A stretch of DNA of 64,000 nucleotides. Source: Burkholderia sp. PAMC 26561 (GTDB lineage Bacteria > Pseudomonadota > Gammaproteobacteria > Burkholderiales > Burkholderiaceae). This document shows positions 44,343 to 53,700 of the stretch, in pieces. The stretch is from the NCBI RefSeq assembly GCF_001557535.2, contig NZ_CP014307.1, positions 372,001 to 436,000 on the forward strand. The letters are read 5' to 3'. The stretch's first letter is position 1, and every line of letters begins with the position of its first letter. A program made the position numbers and the translations under genes. The notes below the pieces were generated by a model. The model ran no database searches and had not been told where the DNA came from. It saw only the letters and a program-made list of their open reading frames with translations.

Positions 44343-44638
44343 CAACGTCGCGGCGGTCGGCAATTCAATTCAGCACTTTCAACCATCCTCAGTGTAAGGG
44401 CTTAAGCCCCTATCGCACCGATAGATTTTCTCCGAAACCCCTTGGAATAAGGCGCTTTGCGATTGTTCGGATCTCGTGATTAATCAATTCGCCTAAGCAT
44501 CATTTATCCCGCAGTCGCGGTTGACTACATTTCGTCCTGTCGCAGCGCGGCATCGCATTTGCCGCTGACTGCCCGTGCATCTATTCGAATGGCATCGATC
44601 TGATTCATGCCTTCGCTTGAACCGACAGGAGCATCACC
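44343..44638. other. Intergenic region upstream of the DUF4148 gene
   Basis: These 296 bases contain the promoter and leader of the DUF4148 gene. One short open frame here (44291-44479) reads through the terminator and is rejected. No other repeat or conserved element was seen. Confidence 0.5.
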
Positions 44639-44992
44639 GTGAAAACCGCAATCGCAGCGCTCTCGCTTTCCGCCGTATCCGCACTCGTTGCAACGACCGC
44701 CTTTGCCGATGGCGGCATCGGGCGCGCCGGAACCTATCAAACCGCAACGACGTCGCAAAGCACGATGACCCGCGAACAGGTCCGCGCCGAACTCGCCGCT
44801 TCTTATGCAAACGGAACACTGCCCGCATTGAACCGGAACACGTATCCGGATCGCAGCATGGCAGGTATCGCGATCGCCGCTCAGCACGATCAACGCGCTC
44901 GTGACGCGGCGCTCGCAGAAGAACGCAATCGTTCGATAGTCGAATTTGCCAACGGGTCCGTCACGCAAAGCGGCAAGGCACGAATCCAGTAA
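44639..44992 (+). CDS. DUF4148 domain-containing secreted protein
   Basis: A 117-residue protein starting with GTG 44639: MKTAIAALSLSAVSALVATT then AFADGG, a signal peptide with probable cleavage after AFA. The mature part has TMTREQVRAELAASYANGTL, the motif by which DUF4148 proteins are recognised; these are abundant in Burkholderiaceae, often induced by stress, and of unknown role. It is likely periplasmic. The next small ORF begins 48 bases downstream on the same strand. Confidence 0.85.
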   Translation: MKTAIAALSLSAVSALVATTAFADGGIGRAGTYQTATTSQSTMTREQVRAELAASYANGTLPALNRNTYPDRSMAGIAIAAQHDQRARDAALAEERNRSIVEFANGSVTQSGKARIQ

Positions 44993-45040
44993 TCGCCTTG
45001 AATGTGCATTGAATGTGCTTTGAACACACAGGAGCCGATC

Positions 45041-45169
45041 ATGGATGATCTAGCACCGCTGGAAGACTTCTCCGCACTCGATGACTGGTTGCCCGAAGCG
45101 CAGCCGTTGTGGAAGCCGTTCAGGCCTCAGCTTGCCCGGGAAGAAGTGGCTGTAGAAGTGGAAGGTTGA
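45041..45169 (+). CDS. Small acidic protein, 42 residues
   Basis: ATG 45041 is preceded by AGGAGCCGATC, a strong ribosome site. The product MDDLAPLEDFSALDDWLPEA then QPLWKPFRPQLAREEVAVEV is strongly acidic in its first half, Pro/Trp-rich in the middle and lacks a signal peptide. It follows the DUF4148 gene by 48 bases on the same strand and converges on nrdJ. No family recognised; too short for routine gene finders. It could be a small regulator or protein-binding peptide, but this is not shown. Confidence 0.5.
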   Translation: MDDLAPLEDFSALDDWLPEAQPLWKPFRPQLAREEVAVEVEG

Positions 45170-45180
45170 AGGTGGGAAGC

Positions 45181-45213
45181 ATTGACCGCAGACTTATGAG
45201 GTCCGCGGTCAAT
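45181..45213. terminator. Inverted repeat between the small ORF and nrdJ
   Basis: ATTGACCGCAGAC (45181-45193) pairs with GTCCGCGGTCAAT (45201-45213) with one mismatch and a 7-base loop, in the gap between convergent genes. There is no clear T-run, so it is a possible bidirectional terminator or transcript-stabilising hairpin. Confidence 0.5.
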
Positions 45214-45230
45214 AAAAGACCAGGCCGGCG

Positions 45231-47786
45231 TTATCCGCAAGCCCCTACTTCACCGCACGCAGTACAGAAGTCGCAGCCGTCCTTGCGAATCATCGCGTTG
45301 GCGCCGCATGTCGGGCATTTACGGCCCGGGATCGGCAGCAATGCGTGAGGGTTGGCGGCATCCGCGTTCTCTTCTACAACGGTCGTGATGTCGTTGTCTT
45401 CACCAGCGGAAGCGGGCACGTCCTGCGTGGCCTGCGCCGAGTCCTTGCGGCGTTGAGCAAGCAAGCGCGACGGTACTTGTCCGCCTTCGACATCGAGAAA
45501 TCCGCGCCGATGCAAAATCTGCTGGATCGCATACGCGAGCGCCGCGACTTCGGAATCGTGCCAGCGCGGTGACCTGTGTCCATCGAGATGCTCTACATCG
45601 CCCAGACGCACTTGGCCGCGATCCCATGACACCTTGCGCATGTCCTGCAAGTTGCGTGCGACAAACCCGCCACGCGCAGCAAGCGACAACGAGCGCATGG
45701 TCGCCGTGATCCACTGCTGCGATTCATCGCGCTGACCCGTTGGAATGAAGAACTCGATAGGCCGCTCGATGGTGACATCTTCACCGCCAAGCCGCCCCGT
45801 GATCTCCATGAAGGACACCGCCACGTATAGCGACTTCTTGCCCGCTTGCGTGAGGTACTCCACTTTTTCGATGATCGCCGGCAATTCACCGCGCGGCCGG
45901 TGATCGATGGCAATGCGCAACGGATCGAGTTGCACTTCCGAGTCGGCTGCATCGGATGGATCGGAAGCGACGACCGCCGGCGTCTCGGGGGTGACTGAGA
46001 GTACCGCGCCAAGGGTTTCATTGGGCCTGTAAGTGGCGAGCCCTTTCAGCCCGCGACGCCACGCATCGAAGTAGAGATCCTTGAAGGCATCGAAGGGATA
46101 ATCGGCGGGGACATTGACGGTCTTCGAAATCGATGTATCCACGAACGGCTGAACCGCCGCCATCATCTCCAGATGATCGTGCGCGGACATGTCGAGCGCG
46201 CTGACGAAGTAGTCGGGCAGCGCCTTCACATCGCCCCCAAGCTCACGATACAACCGGTACGCATGATCCTCGACCGCGAACGATTGCCTGCTGCCATCGG
46301 CCATGCGCTTCGTGCGGGTATAGCTCCACGAGAACGCGGGTTCGATTCCGTTCGACGCGTTGTCCGCGAACGCAAGGCTCACGGTCCCCGTCGGTGCAAT
46401 GGAAAGCAGATGGCTGTTGCGGATGCCGTCGCGGCGGATTTCATCCTTGAGGTCATCGGGAAGACGTGACGCAAAAGTGCCTGTTTCAAGGTACTTTTCT
46501 GCATTGAAGAGCGCAAACGCGCCGCGCTCACGCGCGAGATCAACCGATGCACGATACGCCTCATCGCGCATCGTCCGCGCCACGCGCGTCGCGAATTCGC
46601 GTCCCTCTTTCGAGTTGTAGCGAACACCGAGCATCACGAGCGTATCGCCGAGTCCTGTAAAACCAACGCCGATGCGCCGCTTGTCCTGCGCTTCCTTGTC
46701 CTGCTCCGGCAGCGGCCAGAGCGTCACGTCGAGCACGTCATCGAGAAAACGAACCTGCGTGCGTGTGCTCTTGGCAAGCGCATCCCAGTCGAAGACCGGC
46801 GTGCCGCCATGCCGCTGCGCGAACGGATCGCGCACGAAACGCGTCAGGTTCAGCGGCCCGAGATTGCAGCATCCATACGCGGGCAAAGGCTGCTCGCCAC
46901 ACGGATTTGTCGCACGAATCGTTTCCACGGCGCGCAGGTTGTTGTCGTCGTTCATGCGCGACATGAAGACCACGCCGGGCTCCGCCACGTCATAAGTCGA
47001 ACGCATGATCGTGTCCCACACTTCACGCGCCTGCACCTCGCGGTACACCCACAAACCGTCGTCACGCTGATGTGAGTCGGCGGAAGCCTTGAACGCGGGC
47101 GACGGTTCCGCGCGATGCACGAGTTGCCACGACGCGTCGTCGGACACGGCCTGCATGAACTCGTCGGTCACCGCGACCGATACATTGAAGTTGTTCCAGC
47201 GCCCCTTCACATGCTTCGCCGCGATGAACTCCAGCAAGTCGGGGTGCGTGCAGTCGAGAATGCCCATCTGCGCGCCGCGTCGCGAGCCCGCGCTTTCCAC
47301 GGTCCTGCACGATGCATCGAATACGTCCATATAACTGCACGGACCCGACGCCGATGAACCCGTCGAATGCACGCGCGCCCCTTTCGGCCTGATGGCGGAA
47401 AAGTTGTAACCCACGCCGCCGCCGCGCCGCATGGTTTCGGCGGCCTGCAGCAACGCCACGTAAATGCCCGGCAAGCCGTTTTCGTCGATGCCCTGAATCG
47501 CGTCGCCCACCGGCTGCACGAAGCAGTTGATGAGCGTTGCCTGGATTCCCGTCCCTGCCGCGCTCATGATGCGCCCGGCGCCCAGCGCGCCGCGCTGGAA
47601 ATTCTCGAAAAACGCCGTCTCGGCCTGCTTGCGAAGCGCCTCGGGTTCCGCGAGCGCCACGCCTCGCGCGACCCGCCGAAAGATATCGTCGATCCGGGTT
47701 TCATCGCCCTTTGCGTACTTTTCCAGCATTACGTCGATGGAAAACTGCTGCGGTGAAACCGTCAGCTTCAAATCGTCTTCAGCCAT
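45231..47786 (-). CDS. nrdJ: Adenosylcobalamin-dependent ribonucleoside-diphosphate reductase (class II)
   Basis: The 851-residue class II reductase makes deoxyribonucleotides with adenosylcobalamin in place of the oxygen-dependent iron radical. The start is MAEDDLKLTVSPQQFSIDVM. Active-site sequences include ATNPCGEQPLPAYGCCNLGP and the finger-loop region IAPTGTVSLAFADNASNGIE; the C-terminus KCPTCGANAMIRKDGCDFCT then ACGEVGACG is a zinc-ribbon. Size agrees with the long NrdJ form. It allows DNA synthesis without oxygen and is the second B12-dependent enzyme of the window. The upstream 243 bases (47787-48029) are shared with narK and hold an 11-base triplicate repeat. Confidence 0.95.
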   Translation of the reverse strand: MAEDDLKLTVSPQQFSIDVMLEKYAKGDETRIDDIFRRVARGVALAEPEALRKQAETAFFENFQRGALGAGRIMSAAGTGIQATLINCFVQPVGDAIQGIDENGLPGIYVALLQAAETMRRGGGVGYNFSAIRPKGARVHSTGSSASGPCSYMDVFDASCRTVESAGSRRGAQMGILDCTHPDLLEFIAAKHVKGRWNNFNVSVAVTDEFMQAVSDDASWQLVHRAEPSPAFKASADSHQRDDGLWVYREVQAREVWDTIMRSTYDVAEPGVVFMSRMNDDNNLRAVETIRATNPCGEQPLPAYGCCNLGPLNLTRFVRDPFAQRHGGTPVFDWDALAKSTRTQVRFLDDVLDVTLWPLPEQDKEAQDKRRIGVGFTGLGDTLVMLGVRYNSKEGREFATRVARTMRDEAYRASVDLARERGAFALFNAEKYLETGTFASRLPDDLKDEIRRDGIRNSHLLSIAPTGTVSLAFADNASNGIEPAFSWSYTRTKRMADGSRQSFAVEDHAYRLYRELGGDVKALPDYFVSALDMSAHDHLEMMAAVQPFVDTSISKTVNVPADYPFDAFKDLYFDAWRRGLKGLATYRPNETLGAVLSVTPETPAVVASDPSDAADSEVQLDPLRIAIDHRPRGELPAIIEKVEYLTQAGKKSLYVAVSFMEITGRLGGEDVTIERPIEFFIPTGQRDESQQWITATMRSLSLAARGGFVARNLQDMRKVSWDRGQVRLGDVEHLDGHRSPRWHDSEVAALAYAIQQILHRRGFLDVEGGQVPSRLLAQRRKDSAQATQDVPASAGEDNDITTVVEENADAANPHALLPIPGRKCPTCGANAMIRKDGCDFCTACGEVGACG

Positions 47787-47837
47787 GTCCTGTCCTCATG
47801 TCCAGCGGGTGGTGCGTAGTCGCGAAGTTGCGGCGTC

Positions 47838-47870
47838 GGGTCCGTCCCGGGTCCGTCCCGGGTCCGTCCC
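47838..47870. repeat. Three tandem copies of GGGTCCGTCCC
   Basis: Three perfect 11-base units follow each other in the divergent region between nrdJ and narK. Each unit is an imperfect palindrome (GGG...CCC). Copy number could vary. No known regulator site corresponds. Confidence 0.95.
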
Positions 47871-48029
47871 ATATGGGTTTGGCACGGATTTACTCCGTTC
47901 GAAGTAGTGCCGCCGGCGGAGCGACATGAAGTCGCGTCATCCCATCGGCGAATGGGCGGCACGCCGCGCAATTCCTAATCTTGCAGTCGATTCCCACTAC
48001 AACGCAAACTTAATCGACAGGCACGCACC

Positions 48030-49319
48030 ATGACGGCCTCACGCAAGACTTCCGCGACTACTCCGTCCGCTTTGGCGGCAGCCGATCCGCGCGCCTGGCG
48101 CGTCCTGTGGTCGAGCACTTTCGCTTTCACCATCTGCTTCGCGATCTGGATGATGTTCGCGATTCTCGGCATTCCGCTGAAAACGCAGCTCGGCCTCTCC
48201 GATACCGAATTCGGCCTGATCGCCGCCACGCCGGTTTTGTCGGGTTCGCTTGCACGCGTGCCGCTCGGTATCTGCACGGACCGCTTCGGTGGCCGCATCG
48301 TCTTTTTCCTCACGATGCTCGCCACCGTCATTCCCATCTGGCTGCTCACCTATGCCACGCAATTCTTGCAATTCATTTCGCTGGGACTTCTGATCGGGCT
48401 CGCAGGCGCCTGTTTTTCGATCGGCACGCCTTACGTGGCGCGCTGGTTCCCCAAAGACCGCCAGGGCCTTGCAATGGGCATCTTCGGCGCCGGCAACAGC
48501 GGCGCTGCGTTGACCAAATTCGTCGCGCCGGTGCTGATCGTGAGCTTCGGCACGTGGATGATCGTGCCGAAGGTCTACGCCATTGCAATGCTGGTGACGG
48601 CCGTGGTGTTCTGGATGACTTCGGCTACCAATCCCGCACATCGCGTCGAGAATCCGCCGAGTTTCTCGAGCCAGTTGCGCGTGATGAAAGATCGCCGCGC
48701 ATGGCGCTACTCGCAGTACTACTCGGTCGTGTTCGGCGGTTATGTGGGCCTCGCTCTGTGGCTGCCGCATTACTACGTCAACCACTACGGTTTTCATATC
48801 GAACAGGCGGCGCTGCTCGCTGCGTGTTTCTCGTTGCCCGGCGGCGTACTGCGCGCGGTCGGCGGATGGCTCTCGGACCGCTTCGGCGCGCAAAAAACGA
48901 CGTGGGTCGTGATGTGGACCGTGCTCGCCTGCTTCTTCTTTCTAAGCTATCCCGACACCGACCTGATCGTGCAATCGGCCCGAGGCCCGCTCGCGTTCAA
49001 CATCGCCATTTCTCCCACGCTGTTCACCGTGCTGATGTTCACCGTCGGCATTGCCATGGCGATCGGCAAGGCCTCGGTCTTCAAATTCGTCTCCGATGAA
49101 TACATCGGCAATATCGGCGCGGTGTCCGGTGTGGTCGGGCTTGCGGGCGGTCTGGCGGGTTTCGCGCTGCCGATTCTTTTCGGCGTGCTCGCCGACCTGA
49201 CCGGCGTCAGCAGCTCGTGTTTCATGCTGCTTTTCGGCGCGACGGCTGTCAGTCTCGTCTGGATGCATTTCTCTTTTCGCGCGCATGGCACGGCTGTCGA
49301 GCCACGCGCATCCACCTAA
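48030..49319 (+). CDS. narK1: Nitrate/nitrite MFS transporter, NarK type
   Basis: A 429-residue major-facilitator protein with 12 helices and an N-terminal polar stretch. GLLIGLAGACFSIGTPYVAR and MGIFGAGNSGAALTKFVAPV are the nitrate signature regions (G-x-x-x-G-N-x-G) and FPKDRQG the loop after them; VVGLAGGLAGFALPILFG belongs to the second half. In paired narK1narK2 loci the first is usually a nitrate/proton symporter and the second a nitrate/nitrite antiporter. It is the first gene of the nar operon, divergent from nrdJ. Which transporter does which job is inference. Confidence 0.92.
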   Translation: MTASRKTSATTPSALAAADPRAWRVLWSSTFAFTICFAIWMMFAILGIPLKTQLGLSDTEFGLIAATPVLSGSLARVPLGICTDRFGGRIVFFLTMLATVIPIWLLTYATQFLQFISLGLLIGLAGACFSIGTPYVARWFPKDRQGLAMGIFGAGNSGAALTKFVAPVLIVSFGTWMIVPKVYAIAMLVTAVVFWMTSATNPAHRVENPPSFSSQLRVMKDRRAWRYSQYYSVVFGGYVGLALWLPHYYVNHYGFHIEQAALLAACFSLPGGVLRAVGGWLSDRFGAQKTTWVVMWTVLACFFFLSYPDTDLIVQSARGPLAFNIAISPTLFTVLMFTVGIAMAIGKASVFKFVSDEYIGNIGAVSGVVGLAGGLAGFALPILFGVLADLTGVSSSCFMLLFGATAVSLVWMHFSFRAHGTAVEPRAST

Positions 49320-49335
49320 CCCATCGGCTGAAACC

Positions 49336-50721
49336 ATGTCCAACCATGTGCTGAAAAATTGGGAGCCGGAAGATCCGGCTTTCTGGAAAACACGCGGCTC
49401 GGCGATTGCGAACCGCAACCTGTGGATCTCGATCCCCGCGCTGATGCTCGCGTTCGCCGTGTGGTCGTTGTGGAGCGTCGTGGTCGTCAACCTCGACAAG
49501 GGCGGCTTCCACTTCACCAAGAACGAATTGTTCTGGCTGACCGCGTTGCCCGCGCTTTCCGGCGCCACACTGCGCATCTTCTATTCGTTTCTCGTACCCA
49601 TTTTCGGCGGCCGGCGCTTTACCGCTTTCTCCACGGCCACGCTGCTGATTCCTGCTCTTGGCATGGGCTTCGCGTTGCGCGATCCGGCCACGAGCTATTC
49701 CACCATGCTCGTACTCGCGTTGCTGTGCGGGTTTGGCGGCGCGAACTTCAGCTCGTCGATGGCCAACATCAGCTTCTTTTTTCCCAAAGCCAGAAAAGGG
49801 CTGGCGACAGGACTGAACGCGGGCATCGGCAACCTGGGGGTGTCGCTGGTCCAGTTCGTGACGCCGATCGTGATCGCCACGGCCGCGTTCGCCTCCTTCG
49901 CAGGCGGCGGCCAAACCTTCGTCAAGGAAGGCGTCGAGCATGGCATCTGGCTGCAGAACGCGGGCTTCATCTGGATGCCGTTCATTATCGTTTCGTCGAT
50001 TGCGGCGTGGTTCGGCATGAACGATATCGCCGACGCGAAAGCCTCTTTCGCCGATCAGGCCGTGATCTTCAAGCGCATGCACAACTGGTTGATGTGCTGG
50101 CTGTATATCGGCACGTTCGGTTCCTTCATTGGTTTCTCGGCAGGCTTCGCGCTCTTGACCAAGGCGCAATTCCCATCGATCAACCCGACCGCCTATGCGT
50201 TCCTCGGGCCGCTCGCAGGCGCGCTGACGCGTCCTGTCGGAGGATGGATCTCGGACCGCCTGGGCGGCGCGCGAGTGACGTTGTGGACGTTCGTCGGCAT
50301 GATCGCCTCGGTATTCGTCGTCATTTCGTTCATGCCGGGCGCAGGATCAAGCGGCAACTTCGCCGGCTTCCTCGGCGCGTTCATCGTGTTGTTCATGCTG
50401 GCGGGTATCGGCAATGGCTCGACCTTCCGCATGATCCCGGTGATCTTCATGACCCAGCATCAGCGCGCAGCCAAAGGGCTCGACGACGCTGCCCAGCGCC
50501 AGGCGCTTCACAACGCCGCGAAGGAATCCGCGGCCGTGCTGGGCTTCTCCGCAGCAATCGGCGCGTACGGCGGCTTCTTCATTCCCAAAACCTTTGGTAC
50601 GGCGCTCGACATGACCGGCTCGGCCGTTCCCGCGCTGTATGTGTTCATCGCGTTCTACGTGACGTGCGTTGCCATCACGTGGTTTTTCTATGCACGCCGC
50701 AACGCCGGCATGCCTTGCTGA
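49336..50721 (+). CDS. narK2: Nitrate/nitrite MFS transporter, second NarK
   Basis: A 461-residue MFS protein starting MSNHVLKNWEPEDPAFWKTR, with helices from residue 32. GGANFSSSMANISFFFPKAR and LATGLNAGIGNLGVSLVQFV are the two nitrate-family signatures, and FLGPLAGALTRPVGGWISDR is the typical helix 8-9 region. The extra insert KEGVEHGIWLQNAGFIWMPF between helices is characteristic of the NarK2 type. It follows narK1 by 16 bases and precedes narG by 28. The start at 49336 is preferred over the frame from 49285, which lies in narK1. Confidence 0.93.
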   Translation: MSNHVLKNWEPEDPAFWKTRGSAIANRNLWISIPALMLAFAVWSLWSVVVVNLDKGGFHFTKNELFWLTALPALSGATLRIFYSFLVPIFGGRRFTAFSTATLLIPALGMGFALRDPATSYSTMLVLALLCGFGGANFSSSMANISFFFPKARKGLATGLNAGIGNLGVSLVQFVTPIVIATAAFASFAGGGQTFVKEGVEHGIWLQNAGFIWMPFIIVSSIAAWFGMNDIADAKASFADQAVIFKRMHNWLMCWLYIGTFGSFIGFSAGFALLTKAQFPSINPTAYAFLGPLAGALTRPVGGWISDRLGGARVTLWTFVGMIASVFVVISFMPGAGSSGNFAGFLGAFIVLFMLAGIGNGSTFRMIPVIFMTQHQRAAKGLDDAAQRQALHNAAKESAAVLGFSAAIGAYGGFFIPKTFGTALDMTGSAVPALYVFIAFYVTCVAITWFFYARRNAGMPC

Positions 50722-50749
50722 CGCGCCCTACCCGACACAGGACAAAACA

Positions 50750-53700
50750 ATGAGTCATTTTCTGGATCGCCTGAAGTTCGTCAAGCGCACGCAGTCGACG
50801 TTTGCGAACGGCCATGGCGCGGTTGTCAGCGAAGACCGCAAGTGGGAAGACGGATATAGAAACCGTTGGCAACACGACAAGATCGTACGTTCCACGCACG
50901 GTGTGAACTGCACCGGTTCATGCTCGTGGAAGGTGTACGTGAAGAACGGTTTGATTGTCTGGGAAACGCAGCAGACCGACTATCCGCGCACACGCGCCGA
51001 CTTGCCCAATCACGAACCGCGCGGCTGTCCGCGGGGGGCATCGTATAGCTGGTACGTGTATTCCGCGCAGCGCGTGAAGTACCCGATGATCCGCGGCCGC
51101 CTGATGGACATGTGGCGCGAAGCACGCAAGAGCATGGACCCGGTCGCGGCCTGGGCATCGATCAGTCAGGACCCCGTCAAGTCGAAACGCTACAAGAGCG
51201 TGCGCGGACTCGGCGGCTTCGTGCGCGCCGACTGGAATACCGCCAATGAAATGATCGCGGCGGCGAATGCGTTCACCATCGGCAAGTTCGGGCCGGATCG
51301 CGTGATCGGCTTCTCGCCGATCCCGGCAATGTCGATGGTGTCATACGCCGCCGGTTCACGTTATCTCAGCCTGATCGGCGGCGTCTGCCTCTCGTTCTAC
51401 GACTGGTATTGCGATCTGCCGCCGGCTTCGCCGCAAGTGTGGGGCGAGCAGACCGACGTGCCGGAATCAGCCGACTGGTACAACTCGACCTACCTCATGG
51501 TGTGGGGATCGAACATTCCTCAAACCCGTACGCCCGACGCGCACTTCTATTCCGAAGTCCGCTACAAGGGCACGAAGACTGTGGCGGTATCGTCGGATTT
51601 CGGCGAGATGGTCAAGTTCGGCGATATCTGGCTCGCGCCGACGCAAGGCACCGACGCAGCGTTGGCAATGGCAATGGGCCACGTCGTGCTGAAGGAATTC
51701 CACGCGGCCAACGCGTCGAACAAGTCCGCGTATTTTCGCGACTACGTGAAGCAATACACCGACATGCCGATGCTCGTGCTGCTGCGCGACAACGGCGAAA
51801 CCCTGGTCCCCGATCACTTCCTGCGCGCATCGCATCTCGCCGATAACCTCGATGAAGCCAACAACGCGCAATGGAAGACGCTCGTGCTGGACGCCGGCAG
51901 CGGCGAGATTGTCGCGCCCAACGGCACGATCGGTTTTCGCTGGAACGAGGCGTCGCACAACGACGGCGAGAAGGTCGGCCGCTGGAACCTCGAACTGAAG
52001 GACGGCGGCAGCGGCCGCGCCATCGACCCGCGTCTTTCCATGATCGACGCGCACGACGAAGCCGTCGAAGTCGGCTTCCCCTATTTCGGCAGCGAGCACG
52101 ACGCGCTGCTGAGCCGGCGCGTCCCGGCAAAACGCGTCACCCTCGCCGATGGCACCTGCGCGCTCGTTGCGACCGTGTTCGATCTGCAGATGGCGAACTA
52201 CGGCGTGGACCAAGGCCTTGGCGGCCCGAACGTCGCAACGAGCTACGACGACGACGTCCCCTACACGCCGGCATGGCAGGAAAAGCACACCACGGTCCCG
52301 CGCAACCTCGTGATCCAGGTGGCGCGCGAATTTGCGACGAACGCCCATCAGACCCAGGGCAAGAGCATGGTGATCGTGGGCGCGGCGCTCAATCACTGGT
52401 ATCACAACGACATGATTTATCGCGGCATCATCAACCTCCTGATGATGTGCGGTTGCGTGGGCAAGAGCGGCGGCGGCTGGGCGCACTACGTAGGCCAGGA
52501 AAAGCTGCGTCCGCAGTTCGGCTGGGCGCCGCTCGCATTCGCGCTCGACTGGTCGAAGCCGCCGCGCCAGATGAACGGCACGTCGTTCTTCTACAACCAC
52601 ACGAGTCAGTGGCGTCACGAGAAAGTGGGCCTGAGTGAAGTCCTCGCGCCGACCGCGAACATGGGCAAGTATTCGCACCTCTCCATGCTCGATCTCAACG
52701 CGAAGTCCGAGCGCATGGGCTGGTTGCCGAGCGCACCGCAACTCGGTGCAAACCCGCTCGACCTCACTGACGCGGCCGTTCACGCCGGCATGAAGCCTGT
52801 GGATTACGTGGTGGACCGCCTGAAGTCCGGCAAGCTGCAGTTCTCCTGCGACGACCCGGACAACCCCGTCAACTTCCCGCGCAACATGTTCGTCTGGCGC
52901 TCGAACATCCTGGGCAGTTCGGGCAAGGGGCACGAGTATTTCCTGAAGTATTTGCTCGGCACGCAGAACGCCCTCTTCTCCGATGAAAACGACGCCATCA
53001 TGCCGGGCGAAGTCAACGTGCGCCCCGCCGCCGAAGGCAAGCTCGATCTTCTCACCGTGCTCGATTTCCGCATGAGCACGACTTGCCTTTATGGCGACAT
53101 CGTGTTGCCGACCGCTACGTGGTACGAGAAAGACGACCTCAATACATCGGACATGCATCCGTTCATTCATCCGTTGTCGGAAGCCGTGCAACCCTTGTGG
53201 GAAAGCAAGAGCGACTGGGAAATCTACAAGGGCATTGCCGAGAAGTTCGCGGAAATCGGCGGTGCGCATCTGGGCACGCGCACCGACCTGGTCTGCACGC
53301 CGCTCATGCACGACACCCCCGGCGAGCTCGGCCAGCCGTTCGAGCCGAAGGACTGGCGCGCGGGCGAATGCGACCTGATCCCGGGCAAGACCGCACCGTC
53401 CATGACCGTCGTCGAGCGTAACTACAAGGATGTGTATCGCAAGTTCACGTCGGTCGGACCGCTGCTCGATACGCAAGGCAACGGCGGCAAGGGCATCAAC
53501 TGGAACAGCAAGCACGAAGTCGGCGAGCTCGCGGACATCACGAAAACCGTCACCGAACCGGGCGTGAGCCTGGGACGTCCGCGTCTGGATACGGCTATCG
53601 ATGCAGCCGAGATGATCCTCACGTTCGCGCCGGAAACCAACGGGCATGTGGCAGTCAAGGCGTGGGAAGCGTTGTCGAAGATCACGGGACGCGAACACGC

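Noticed and set aside
44291..44479. 62-codon plus-strand frame after the LysR gene
   Set aside because: It reads through a clear terminator hairpin and has no ribosome site.
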